Below are positions 7,770 to 16,167 of a DNA stretch of 64,000 nucleotides, one piece after another (position 1 is the stretch's first letter; every line of letters begins with the position of its first letter). Source of the DNA: JAMZMI01 sp039944535 (lineage in GTDB: Bacteria; Bacteroidota; Bacteroidia; Cytophagales; Cyclobacteriaceae); NCBI GenBank assembly GCA_039944535.1, contig JBDUYP010000020.1, forward strand, positions 177,777 through 241,776, read 5' to 3'. The position numbers and the translations under genes are program-made. The notes beneath the pieces are model-generated. The model did not search any database and had not been told where the DNA came from. It saw only the letters and a program-made list of their open reading frames with translations.

Positions 7770-9434
7770 TTAGAACAGATAACTTCTGGAAGGGAAGTTG
7801 TAGCCTACGCTAAATGAAAAAATGGATGTTGTGGAATTCACTTTGCCAGACTCAGATGATTCACTGCGATAGGTAAAATCAACGGATGTAAAGCAATTAT
7901 GAAACCACTGATAGGACACTTTGCCGTGGATTAGCATCAGATCCGTCTCATCTCCTTGCAGAAGCTCTACACCAGTTATGACGCTCATGTCTCTCAGGTT
8001 GTAAGATTTGAGAATATCCCTACCCTGACTAAACGCCCCAATATCATTTCCATATTTTGCCAGAAGCAGGTCGCCCGTGGCTGTTAGTTTCGGACTTATA
8101 CGATATGTTCCACTAAAGAGGAACTCTCTGAAGTTTGCCCCAAGAGGGTGAGCCAAAGCCTGATTGTAATGTGTATATGAAGTGTAGTTGCTCTGGTGTG
8201 CGTATGTATATGGTCGGACTTGATTCCACTCTGCCTGAAGCTTTAAGTTGTTGATACCAAAAGCATCGAAATATTTGGCTCCAAGCTGGAATGCCTGCTT
8301 GTTTTCCCAATAACCGTCACCGGAAAACGCTTTACTTACGATCAACTCATCTATTACCAGCTGCCCATATATGGAGGCAGTTTTCCAAATGGTCCATTTA
8401 AAGTCCAAACCCAAAATGGCATTGTCGGCACTGCCATCTTGCTGTTCCAGGGCACGGTAAAAGATAATCGGGTTGAGATATTCTACCTTGAGTCCATTGT
8501 TGCCAAGCGAATCGGCCTTTCCGTAGATCACAGACTCAAACAACCCTAAACTGAAATTATCAGTTATGTTCATTTCCAAATGATGAAGGGCGAGATGTTT
8601 TTTGGGAAAAGACCCTGTTCCAAGGAGCCCAAACGTACCCCCATAGGTTTCTGCAGTTAGCTGAGCAAACAGGTTGGTATATTGAAACTTCCATATTTGG
8701 GTTTGTATTCTCAGGTATGGGTAGTTATTGGAGAAGTCAGAGAGAATAAGGGATCGTTCACCATTACCAATAAAGTGCTTCCCATATCCAAACTGCGCAG
8801 CAATGTGCTTTGTCATGTTAAAATCAACGTAGGCCTGTGCTCTGAGGAAATCCACGCCAGTATCACCATATTGCTTCCAAAAACCTTCATAGGGCACATT
8901 GAGAGTGGAGTCAATTACATTTCTGACGTATGAAGCATATCGGGCTTGGTTTTCGGTGAGTAGCGTATAGAATGAAAGCTTGTCATCTATGGTTCCTCTC
9001 ATCTCTAATCCCCGGTAATTGGTGAAAATCAAATCTCCAGATGTAGATTCTTTGCCTGCGCTTAGCGCGATTATCGGGTTAAGATGAAAGTCAAAATCCT
9101 TTTGACTGACCGAAATAAAATCAGAAGGGTAAGAATAAAAACGTCGGTTTACCTTATTTCCCCGCCAAAGAGTATCCTGATATTCTCTGGTTTCCAGCCT
9201 CACGCTGTGTAGATCCTGGGTTGAAACTCCAGAAACTTCCTCGGGTTGTTGCTTAGAAAAGCGAGCGATAGATGTTCTCGAAATGGGCTTTACTGTTGAA
9301 AAGAAAGGCTTTTCAGACTTTGCGTCCCACCTGTCTACAATGTCATAAATTGAGCTATTGAGAGGAACATCTGTGGACTGACCAGAGACGTTTACCAATA
9401 CGCTAGCAAAAAGGGATATAAGAAAGTACCTCAC
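7770..9434 (-). CDS. RemB/Wzi-like outer-membrane beta-barrel protein
   Basis: A 554-residue exported protein: signal peptide at residues 1-18 (cleavage near VSG-Q), a short N-terminal helical part, then alternating amphipathic strands ending in an aromatic residue (SRSYLF), typical of outer-membrane barrels. The body, including the segment around LEYLNP-type and GANFREF motifs, resembles the Bacteroidota family annotated as gliding motility protein RemB and also the Wzi capsule-assembly barrel. RemB is linked to SprB-type adhesin movement in Flavobacterium, whereas Wzi tethers capsule. Either role fits a gliding surface. It is transcribed away from L31, 86 bases apart. Confidence 0.75.
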   Translation of the reverse strand: MRYFLISLFASVLVNVSGQSTDVPLNSSIYDIVDRWDAKSEKPFFSTVKPISRTSIARFSKQQPEEVSGVSTQDLHSVRLETREYQDTLWRGNKVNRRFYSYPSDFISVSQKDFDFHLNPIIALSAGKESTSGDLIFTNYRGLEMRGTIDDKLSFYTLLTENQARYASYVRNVIDSTLNVPYEGFWKQYGDTGVDFLRAQAYVDFNMTKHIAAQFGYGKHFIGNGERSLILSDFSNNYPYLRIQTQIWKFQYTNLFAQLTAETYGGTFGLLGTGSFPKKHLALHHLEMNITDNFSLGLFESVIYGKADSLGNNGLKVEYLNPIIFYRALEQQDGSADNAILGLDFKWTIWKTASIYGQLVIDELIVSKAFSGDGYWENKQAFQLGAKYFDAFGINNLKLQAEWNQVRPYTYAHQSNYTSYTHYNQALAHPLGANFREFLFSGTYRISPKLTATGDLLLAKYGNDIGAFSQGRDILKSYNLRDMSVITGVELLQGDETDLMLIHGKVSYQWFHNCFTSVDFTYRSESSESGKVNSTTSIFSFSVGYNFPSRSYLF

Positions 9435-9462
9435 AGGCTCAAAAATATTAAAAAAGGGGCTT

Positions 9463-9492
9463 TTGAATATCCTACTTTTTATTCTATCTTTG
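9463..9492 (+). promoter_or_regulatory. Bacteroidota sigma-A promoter for L31
   Basis: TTG at 9463-9465, a 19-base spacer, and TATCTTTG at 9485-9492, an exact fit to the Bacteroidota form TTG-N19-TAnnTTTG. A transcript starting near 9499 would give a leader of about 20 bases to the L31 start codon. Confidence 0.75.
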
Positions 9493-9520
9493 CAATCCTT
9501 TTTAAAGAAAGACAGAAATT

Positions 9521-9766
9521 ATGAGAAAGGAAATCCATCCGGAATATAAAGAAGTTGTTTTCTTGGACACTACAAGTGACTTCAAATTCTTGACTAAATC
9601 AACAATGTCAAGTGACGAGACGATTAAGTGGGAAAATGGAAACGAGTATCCATTGATCAAGATAGAGGTTAGCTCTGCTTCTCACCCGTTCTACACAGGT
9701 AAGAAAATCTTCTTGGATACTGCCGGTAGAGTTGAGAAATTCAATAAGAAGTACAAAAAAGGATAA
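9521..9766 (+). CDS. rpmE2: 50S ribosomal protein L31, type B
   Basis: An 81-residue ribosomal protein starting MRKEIHPEY and containing the SASHPFYTG motif of L31. It lacks the CxxC zinc pair of type A L31 (there is no cysteine in the protein), which is the zinc-independent type B form; the extra length is also typical. It sits on the large subunit at the central protuberance and bridges to the 30S head. It has its own strong promoter (9463-9492) and terminator (9792-9828), so it is a single-gene unit. Whether a zinc-containing paralogue exists elsewhere is unknown. Confidence 0.96.
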   Translation: MRKEIHPEYKEVVFLDTTSDFKFLTKSTMSSDETIKWENGNEYPLIKIEVSSASHPFYTGKKIFLDTAGRVEKFNKKYKKG

Positions 9767-9791
9767 GAAAATATTATTCATACAAGATTTC

Positions 9792-9828
9792 AAAGTCTTC
9801 GGGGTTATCCTGAAGACTTTTTTATTTT
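9792..9828 (+). terminator. Intrinsic terminator after L31
   Basis: A perfect 9-bp inverted repeat, aaagtcttc (9792-9800) with gaagacttt (9812-9820), an 11-base loop and a T-rich tail to 9828. It lies directly before the start codon of the GlmU-like gene at 9835. Confidence 0.85.
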
Positions 9829-9834
9829 TGTCTG

Positions 9835-11016
9835 ATGCAAATCGTATTGTTTGATCTTCCCGAAGATCGAATCAAACTATATCCACTTACACTCACTCGT
9901 CCAACTTGTTATTTACGTGTTGGCATACTCACGCTTATTGAAAAGTGGCAACACGATTTTCCTGACGCTGAGATATCGATTGCCTCCGACCCATACTTGT
10001 CGCCTAAATTTGGTCTGCCAAGCCCCAAAGAATCTTTGTGGATTCATTCAGGCTTGATTCCTGACCCTCATGTGGTTTCCTCTCTAAAATCGCTGGAGAA
10101 TGGCGAAAAGCTCGTTTACACAGATAAAGTGTTGGCGTTTTGGGGCACACCCGAAACAGACTCAGGTTCCTTTCAATCGACAGAACTAAAAAGTAGTCCA
10201 TCCATAATTGCCCGGCCATGGGATATATTTCATAAGAATGGAGAAGAAATTAAAAGCGATTATAAGAGAGTAACCAGCCAACGAAACTCACAACCAGTTC
10301 TTGACAAACACACAGTCTGCTACGGAAAGGATATTTTTCTAGAAGCAGGAGCAACTGTAAAAGCGGCAATGCTCAACGCTGAAGCTGGCCCTATTTATAT
10401 AGGCAAGGATGCGCAGGTACAGGAAGGAGCATTGATTCGTGGGCCCTTTTCTTTGGGGGAAAGCTCAGTTGTAGCGATGGGAGCTAAAGTTAGAGGAGAC
10501 ACGACGGTAGGCCCAGCAAGTAAAATTGGCGGAGAAGTCTCTAATAGCGTTCTGATGGGATATTGCAACAAAGGTCACGATGGCTATCTTGGAAATTCGG
10601 TAATTGGTGAATGGTGTAACATTGGCGCGGGTACGAATAACTCAAACCTCAAGAATAACTACGATAAGGTGAAGTTCTGGGATTATGAAACGAGTTCCTT
10701 TTTGGACAGTGGCCTGCAGTTTTGCGGGTTGATTATGGGCGACCACTCAAAAACAGGGATTAGCACCATGTTCAACACAGGTACCAGTGTAGGTGTTTCA
10801 TCCAATATTTTCGGGTCAGGTTTTCCGAGAACGTATATTCCTAGTTTTGCATGGGGAGGAGCGGCTGGTTTTACTACATACCAGATCAGCAAAGCCATGG
10901 AATCAGCAGACCGCATGATGCAGCGGAGAAATTTGTCTCTTTCGCCTGAAGATAAAGCCATCCTTAATCATATCTTTGAGCACTTTTCTTCCTGGTTAAA
11001 ATCCGACGCTGATTAA
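9835..11016 (+). CDS. Bacteroidota-type GlmU-like sugar-nucleotide enzyme
   Basis: A 393-residue protein with an N-terminal nucleotidyltransferase-like part (about 1-160) that lacks the canonical GxGxRM loop, and a C-terminal left-handed beta-helix of hexapeptide repeats (about 165-340, for example GPIYIGKDAQVQEGALIRGP). This is the alternative GlmU family of Bacteroidota, thought to act as UDP-N-acetylglucosamine pyrophosphorylase / glucosamine-1-phosphate acetyltransferase for cell-wall precursors. The start FDLPEDRIKLYPLTLTRP is diagnostic. It begins a tight operon with holB after six bases. Enzymatic activity is by family inference. Confidence 0.88.
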   Translation: MQIVLFDLPEDRIKLYPLTLTRPTCYLRVGILTLIEKWQHDFPDAEISIASDPYLSPKFGLPSPKESLWIHSGLIPDPHVVSSLKSLENGEKLVYTDKVLAFWGTPETDSGSFQSTELKSSPSIIARPWDIFHKNGEEIKSDYKRVTSQRNSQPVLDKHTVCYGKDIFLEAGATVKAAMLNAEAGPIYIGKDAQVQEGALIRGPFSLGESSVVAMGAKVRGDTTVGPASKIGGEVSNSVLMGYCNKGHDGYLGNSVIGEWCNIGAGTNNSNLKNNYDKVKFWDYETSSFLDSGLQFCGLIMGDHSKTGISTMFNTGTSVGVSSNIFGSGFPRTYIPSFAWGGAAGFTTYQISKAMESADRMMQRRNLSLSPEDKAILNHIFEHFSSWLKSDAD

Positions 11017-11022
11017 ACACAT

Positions 11023-12156
11023 ATGCAGTTTGCAGAAATCCCCGGTCTTGCAGAAATAAAGCAATCATTGATATCCTCATACGAGAATAATCACATTGCG
11101 CACGCCCAGTTGTTTAGTGGAGTAGAAGGGGGCGGAGCATTGCCTATGGCTCTGGCATTCACAACATTTTTGCTGTGCCAAAATAAAACGGCTGAAGACT
11201 CCTGTGGGACTTGCGTCAACTGTCAAAGGATGAAAAAATACATTCACCCGGATGTTCATTTCTTTTTTCCGAAGTTGAGTTTTTCAAAACAAACGGATGC
11301 GGATAAACATCATGCCGAGACTCAGAAAAACTGGCGGCAGTTTGCTGCAGAAACCCCTTTTGCAGGGCTTAGTACCTGGGTGTCTCTCAATGGTTTTGAT
11401 AATAAGAACATGATTATCACCAAAGATGAGAGCCGGCGGATCATCAAGACCGTGAGCATGAAATCATTTGAGGGTGATTTTAAAATAATTGTAATCTGGT
11501 GTCCGGAATATATGCATCCCTCGGCAGCAAACGGCATTTTGAAGGTGCTGGAAGAGCCTCCCACACAGACTATCTACTTGCTGGTGAGCTATGCATACGA
11601 AAGCCTTTTGCCCACAATTAAGTCAAGGGTACAGTTGTTTTCTGTGCCCCCACTGACGGATGACGAGGTACAGCAGTTTCTGATCGACAAGAAAGGGGCA
11701 GATGCGAATAAGGCGAAGCAAATCAGCCGAATGTCAGGCGGAAGTCTTGGCAAGGCGATGCAAGAACTGGAATCTGTGGGAGAGGTGGCCTATCAGTCAT
11801 TTCAACACTGGATGCAGTTGTGCCTGAAAGGAGACCTGCAAGCACTGGCTGGGTTGAGCGAGGACTTTTCAAAAAGCTCTAAACCAGATCAGAGAAATAC
11901 CCTGGAGTTTGGTTTAACCCTGGTGCGTGAATCTATATTGTCGCAATCGGGTGTGGAGTCGTTTATTGTGAGGGAAGGGGATGAAAAAATATTCATCGTG
12001 AAATTTGGAGCGGCTATTTCGCTGGAGTCTTTGGAGGGAGTCTATACAGAGTTGGGCAAAGCCCTTGGTTATCTTTCGCGCAATGCGAACGCAAAAATCA
12101 CATTTATGGCCCTATCACTGAAGATAAGTGAGCTGTTGAGAAAAAAGGCAAGCTGA
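11023..12156 (+). CDS. holB: DNA polymerase III delta-prime subunit
   Basis: A 377-residue clamp-loader subunit. The P-loop region is degenerate (GVEGGGALP, about 33-41), as expected of delta-prime, which binds no ATP. The four-cysteine zinc module (Cys52, Cys61, Cys64, Cys67) follows. The conserved ANGILKVLEEPP motif and the SRV segment match the family, and the C-terminal collar domain begins around residue 235. It works in the clamp loader with tau/gamma and delta to load the sliding clamp. The stop codon overlaps the hemC start (TGATG), so translation is probably coupled. Confidence 0.93.
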   Translation: MQFAEIPGLAEIKQSLISSYENNHIAHAQLFSGVEGGGALPMALAFTTFLLCQNKTAEDSCGTCVNCQRMKKYIHPDVHFFFPKLSFSKQTDADKHHAETQKNWRQFAAETPFAGLSTWVSLNGFDNKNMIITKDESRRIIKTVSMKSFEGDFKIIVIWCPEYMHPSAANGILKVLEEPPTQTIYLLVSYAYESLLPTIKSRVQLFSVPPLTDDEVQQFLIDKKGADANKAKQISRMSGGSLGKAMQELESVGEVAYQSFQHWMQLCLKGDLQALAGLSEDFSKSSKPDQRNTLEFGLTLVRESILSQSGVESFIVREGDEKIFIVKFGAAISLESLEGVYTELGKALGYLSRNANAKITFMALSLKISELLRKKAS

Positions 12157-13073
12157 TGGACGCAATAAAAATAGGAACTAGGAAAAGTAAACTGGCGCTA
12201 TGGCAGGCTGAATACGTGGCTGAAAAACTTCGATCCGGCGGCCTCAAAACAGAGCTGGTGCTCATGGAAACCAAAGGAGACAAGGTGCTGGATGTTTCCA
12301 TTGCCAAAATAGGAAGTAAAGGGGTTTTTACGGAAGAACTCGAAGCAAAGCTGGCCAAGGGAGAAATAGACATTGCGGTGCACTCAGCTAAGGACATGCA
12401 GTCCAGCCTGGAAGAAGGCTTTGAAATTATCGCTTTTAGTGAGAGAGAAGAGGTCAATGATGTGATCGTTTCGGACAGGAAAATTGACCTCAATAATGAG
12501 GTGACGCTAGGAACGTCTTCTACCCGCAGAATAGCTACACTAAAACATTTTTATCCATCAGTGAAAACCGTGGAAGTACGCGGCAACCTTCAGACACGAA
12601 TAGAGAAAATGAGATCTGGGTTATGCGATGGTTTGCTTTTGGCGTATGCCGGAGTTCATCGCATGGGCTATCATGAAATGATTACCCATAAACTCCCGCT
12701 GGATCAGTTTACACCGGCTGTAGGTCAAGGCAGCATCGCCATAGAATCTCATCGGTCGCTCAATGGAGACAAGGCCTCAAAGATTAGAGCATTGATTAAC
12801 CACGAAGCAACCGAGCAATGCCTGCTCGCCGAGCGAGCTTTTCTAAAAAAGTTAGAAGGTGGGTGTAGCATTCCTGTTTTTGCTTTGGCCAAAAATGTGG
12901 CCTCACAAACTCACATCACGGGCGGAATAATAAGTCTTGATGGAAAGCAAAGAATTGTAAAATCTTCCGAAGGATCAGATCCTGAGAGGTTGGGAACCGA
13001 ATTGGCCGAAAACCTACTTTCGGCAGGAGGAGAGGCCATTTTAAAAGAAATTAAAAGTCAATTGAATAAATAA
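12156..13073 (+). CDS. hemC: Hydroxymethylbilane synthase (porphobilinogen deaminase)
   Basis: A 305-residue enzyme that polymerises four porphobilinogens into hydroxymethylbilane in tetrapyrrole synthesis. The catalytic Asp80 lies in VHSAKDM, the arginine-rich substrate loop includes GTSSTRR (119-125) and VRGNLQTR (141-148), and the dipyrromethane cofactor attaches to Cys237 in LEGGCSIP. All three domains are complete. It is translationally coupled to holB upstream and seven bases before the cyclophilin gene, so heme synthesis here is co-transcribed with a replication factor, an arrangement that probably reflects operon packing and not shared control. Confidence 0.96.
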   Translation: MDAIKIGTRKSKLALWQAEYVAEKLRSGGLKTELVLMETKGDKVLDVSIAKIGSKGVFTEELEAKLAKGEIDIAVHSAKDMQSSLEEGFEIIAFSEREEVNDVIVSDRKIDLNNEVTLGTSSTRRIATLKHFYPSVKTVEVRGNLQTRIEKMRSGLCDGLLLAYAGVHRMGYHEMITHKLPLDQFTPAVGQGSIAIESHRSLNGDKASKIRALINHEATEQCLLAERAFLKKLEGGCSIPVFALAKNVASQTHITGGIISLDGKQRIVKSSEGSDPERLGTELAENLLSAGGEAILKEIKSQLNK

Positions 13074-13080
13074 GAGAACA

Positions 13081-13926
13081 ATGAAAAAGCTTCTAATAGT
13101 ATTAGCCGTTTTGACAACAATGCTAACAGCGTGCGATGACAACAAAGATGCTGTCGTGACGATCCATACTGAGTATGGCGATATGAAAGCCATTCTTTAC
13201 AACGAGACGCCACTGCATAAGAAGAACTTTTTGGAGCTGGCCAAATCAGGAAGATACGACAGTACCACCTGGCATAGGATCATCAAAAACTTCATGATAC
13301 AGGGAGGTAATGTAAATGCCAAAGAAGGCACTAGGGAAGCCGAGGAAGACAGAATCCCAGCCGAAATTGTTGACGGCTTTTACCATACCAAGGGGGCGCT
13401 TGCCGCTGCTCGCCAGGGAGATCAGGTGAACCCTGAGAAAAAATCTTCTGCTACTCAATTTTACATTGTACATGGCAAGGTCTGGACAAAAAATGAGCTA
13501 ACCGTAGATCAGGTAAAATTGAATCAGGGAATAAGCAAGTTGCTTAGCGATCCCAAGTTTGAAGAACTGACAAAGCAGTTTCAGGAGTTGAGTAAAGCTA
13601 GGGACTTTGATGCCATGAATGAACTGGCTTTAGAAAACAAGGAGTTGGTGGAGCAGGAGCTCGGAATAGACCTCAACAAAGATTTTGATGCGGACCGACT
13701 GGAGCTGTATACCTCCGTAGGTGGGGCTCCTCACCTCGATTCCGAATACACCGTTTTTGGTAGAGTGGTAGAGGGACTGGATGTCATTGATAAAATTGCC
13801 GCTGTAGAAACTGGCCGCATGGACAAACCAGTCAAAGACACTTACATGACCATGGAGGTGGAGCTCATACCAAAGAAAAAGATCACCGAGATGTATGGAT
13901 ATGAGTATCCTGAAGAGGAGAAATGA
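13081..13926 (+). CDS. Cyclophilin-type peptidyl-prolyl isomerase lipoprotein
   Basis: A 281-residue lipoprotein: signal with lipobox LTAC, lipidated Cys18. The cyclophilin domain shows WHRIIKNFMIQGG (about 64-76), ATQFYIVHG (about 124-132) and TVFGRVVEGLDVID (about 223-236). An insert of roughly 85 mostly charged, helical residues (about 136-220) splits the domain after the active-site strands, a feature seen in several Bacteroidota cyclophilins. It isomerises prolyl bonds, presumably in the periplasm or at the outer membrane to assist protein folding. It is the last gene of the GlmU-like/holB/hemC operon and abuts the convergent membrane-protein gene. Confidence 0.92.
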   Translation: MKKLLIVLAVLTTMLTACDDNKDAVVTIHTEYGDMKAILYNETPLHKKNFLELAKSGRYDSTTWHRIIKNFMIQGGNVNAKEGTREAEEDRIPAEIVDGFYHTKGALAAARQGDQVNPEKKSSATQFYIVHGKVWTKNELTVDQVKLNQGISKLLSDPKFEELTKQFQELSKARDFDAMNELALENKELVEQELGIDLNKDFDADRLELYTSVGGAPHLDSEYTVFGRVVEGLDVIDKIAAVETGRMDKPVKDTYMTMEVELIPKKKITEMYGYEYPEEEK

Positions 13927-15045
13927 TCAAAAGAGCATATTAATGATCAACAAAATAAAAGAAACTGTGACCAATATTTTGTGAAACATGAGGTTGTTCA
14001 CTTTGGCTGAAATCAAAGCTAAAACCACACCTCCTGCCCTGAAATAGTTTTGATCACGACTTGATTCGAGGAAAAGGAAAGAGAGTGCAATCTGCATAAT
14101 TAGCAAGAGCGCGAAGAGGCCAAAAATGATTTGCTTATTCGCAAAAAAGTGGTTGCTATAGCTATCGGTTTGCTCATTAGGAAAAAGCAAAACACAAATG
14201 AGATATATGATAAATGGGACAATGAGGAAAACCACAAAGTGAAGAATGCTCTGTGTGATTAAAGCAGTTCTCTCCCATGAGCCCCACCATATTGCTACGA
14301 GAAAGACAAAAGAAAACAATGACCACAAAAATTGTGTGGCTGAAAAAGCATGTTCTCGCAGTTGAAAGAGTCCAGACCAACCTCGCAGAAAAACGGAAAT
14401 GACATAGCCGTAAATGACAGAAATGAAAATTGTCAAATGTTCGGCCTTGGAGTATGAAATATTATTTGACCTTAATGGAATGAAACCATAATACTCGCTT
14501 ATCACATAAGCAACGATTACAAATAGGGAAAGAAGCAATAAAAACAGATGTACCTCCCTTTTCTGAACGAAAATACCGGCAAGACAAATCCCTATTCCTG
14601 CGACTCTGAAAATGAGAGAATCTTGCTGTATGGTCAATACAATATCATAAACGAAAAATAGGAGTAGGCTTAAATAAATACGTGTCTTCTGCTCAATAAA
14701 AAGCTGTTTGAGGTCTATGGTTTTATCTGTTTTTATTTTTCGCCGGATTTTATCAAAAAGCAAAACTGCCGCAAAATAGAATATAGCTGTGTATGGAATT
14801 ATGCTTAGAAATTCCAGCATGCTTCTGCTCATTTTGTAGGCTCTTCCGAACAGATTCCACCAATGGATGAGCATCACACAAAAAAGCACAAAGGATAATA
14901 GAAGGTAAATGAAATCGGCTTTAATCCGTTTTCGAAACCTTAACATGAGCCCCCAACCATCAAGAAACATGGTTGCTACAAAGGCGAATATGATTGATTG
15001 AAAGGTTATTAGGTACTCAACTTTCGAAAAGCCTAAAATTTCCAT
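13927..15045 (-). CDS. Polytopic membrane protein made of two homologous halves
   Basis: A 372-residue protein with around ten hydrophobic helices and no recognised family. I chose the ATG at 15045 (MEILGFSK) because a longer reading to 15141 would overlap the divergent ATP-grasp gene and adds a non-hydrophobic leader. The protein is an internal duplication: the first half, from FSKVEYLITFQ (residue 6), matches the second from YSKAEHLTIF (residue 198), including FLDGWGL versus FLRGWSGL and a WW pair (residues 62-63 and 253-254) in the next helix. The period is about 192 residues. The architecture is like that of many transporters and membrane enzymes, but no substrate can be named. Confidence 0.75.
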   Translation of the reverse strand: MEILGFSKVEYLITFQSIIFAFVATMFLDGWGLMLRFRKRIKADFIYLLLSFVLFCVMLIHWWNLFGRAYKMSRSMLEFLSIIPYTAIFYFAAVLLFDKIRRKIKTDKTIDLKQLFIEQKTRIYLSLLLFFVYDIVLTIQQDSLIFRVAGIGICLAGIFVQKREVHLFLLLLSLFVIVAYVISEYYGFIPLRSNNISYSKAEHLTIFISVIYGYVISVFLRGWSGLFQLREHAFSATQFLWSLFSFVFLVAIWWGSWERTALITQSILHFVVFLIVPFIIYLICVLLFPNEQTDSYSNHFFANKQIIFGLFALLLIMQIALSFLFLESSRDQNYFRAGGVVLALISAKVNNLMFHKILVTVSFILLIINMLF

Positions 15046-15105
15046 GGGAATGACAGATAGCGAAGCATTGAATTTACATAAAACTTTTAACTCAAAATGA
15101 AATCC

Positions 15106-15113
15106 TACGTTTG
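15106..15113 (+). promoter_or_regulatory. Candidate minus-7 box for the ATP-grasp gene
   Basis: TACGTTTG fits the Bacteroidota TAnnTTTG box at all fixed positions and would place transcription start about 17 bases before the ATG at 15136. There is no TTG at the usual distance, so support is partial. Confidence 0.4.
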
Positions 15114-15135
15114 CTTGTCGTGACCAACTCACAAT

Positions 15136-16044
15136 ATGCAAAAGACTAAAATAGCTCTACTTACAGAGTCGAGATACATTGACCCAAACCCATCGGATGC
15201 CTACAAAAAGGAAGTATTAAAGGAAGATGAGCTTCTTGCTGCTGCTTTAGCGCAATACAACTGTGAAGCTGAGAGAGTGAACTGGGCCGACCCTCATTAC
15301 GATTGGTCGTCAGTTGATTATGCGGTATTCCGCTCTACCTGGGATTATTTTTACAGGTTTTCAGATTTTCTGTCATGGATTGATCGTGTGGCTGATAGTA
15401 TTAAGACGATCAACCCCATGGAATTGGTTCGGTGGAATATGGACAAGCACTATTTGCAGGATCTGGCTGACCGTGAGGTGCGCATAGTGCCCACAAGATA
15501 TGTGGAGGCAGGAGAGCAAACTACACTGAAAGCAGTTTTTGCAGAAGGCTCATATAGCCGCGCTATCATTAAACCAGCGGTTTCCGGCACGGCGCGGCAT
15601 ACTTACCTGATAGACAGAGGGAATGTTGATGCACATGAAGAGGTCTTTAAAAAACTGATATCAGAGGAGTGTATGTTGGTCCAGCCATTTCTAAAAAATA
15701 TTGCCGAGCGAGGAGAGGTCTCATTTGTCGTTTTTGATGGTAAGTTTTCTCATGCAGTTCTGAAAAAAGCAAAAGCAGGAGACTTCCGCGTTCAAAGTGA
15801 TTTTGGAGGGACTGTGGAGCAATATCAGGCATCCAAAAGGGAGGTTGAATTTGCAGAACATGCGGTAGCAGTTTGTGAGCTTCAGCCGGTATATGCCCGG
15901 GTGGATGTTGCCTGGGATGATCAGGGAGAAATGTCACTTGTGGAGCTGGAACTGATAGAGCCCGATATGTGGCTAAGGCAGAATGAAGGAAGCGCAGAGC
16001 GATTTGCTGCTGCGATTGCTGCACACTTGAAGCTAACCCAGTAG
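15136..16044 (+). CDS. ATP-grasp domain ligase (DcsG-like)
   Basis: A 302-residue cytosolic ATP-grasp protein. The N-terminal pre-ATP-grasp part carries the FRSTWDYFYR motif (about 70-79), the ATP-binding middle has IIKPAVSGTARHTY (about 149-162), the next strand gives MLVQPFLKNIAERGEVSFVV read in two parts (about 180-200), and the metal-binding end has YARVDVAWD and LVELELIEPD (about 254-280). This is the glutathione-synthetase-like group that includes the D-cycloserine enzyme DcsG and RimK relatives; it forms a peptide or amide bond using ATP. No biosynthetic partners surround it, so the substrate is unknown. Confidence 0.85.
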   Translation: MQKTKIALLTESRYIDPNPSDAYKKEVLKEDELLAAALAQYNCEAERVNWADPHYDWSSVDYAVFRSTWDYFYRFSDFLSWIDRVADSIKTINPMELVRWNMDKHYLQDLADREVRIVPTRYVEAGEQTTLKAVFAEGSYSRAIIKPAVSGTARHTYLIDRGNVDAHEEVFKKLISEECMLVQPFLKNIAERGEVSFVVFDGKFSHAVLKKAKAGDFRVQSDFGGTVEQYQASKREVEFAEHAVAVCELQPVYARVDVAWDDQGEMSLVELELIEPDMWLRQNEGSAERFAAAIAAHLKLTQ

Positions 16045-16167
16045 AATGTTGTGGCGTGGTTGCTCATTGAGATTAGAATGTCGAATGGGCGATCAGAAAA
16101 ATGTGAAGTTGAAGAAGATTGTGCTTTATCTTTAAGGAAATGACCATAAAACCTATTTCCCTGCGCA

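Noticed and set aside
9823..9830. TATTTTTG box directly before the GlmU-like gene
   Set aside because: It fits TAnnTTTG but is formed by the T-tract of the L31 terminator, has no TTG at the right distance and would make the transcript almost leaderless.
15045..15141. Longer 404-residue start for the membrane protein
   Set aside because: It would overlap the start of the divergent ATP-grasp gene and adds a non-hydrophobic leader. The ATG at 15045 begins the first repeat half.
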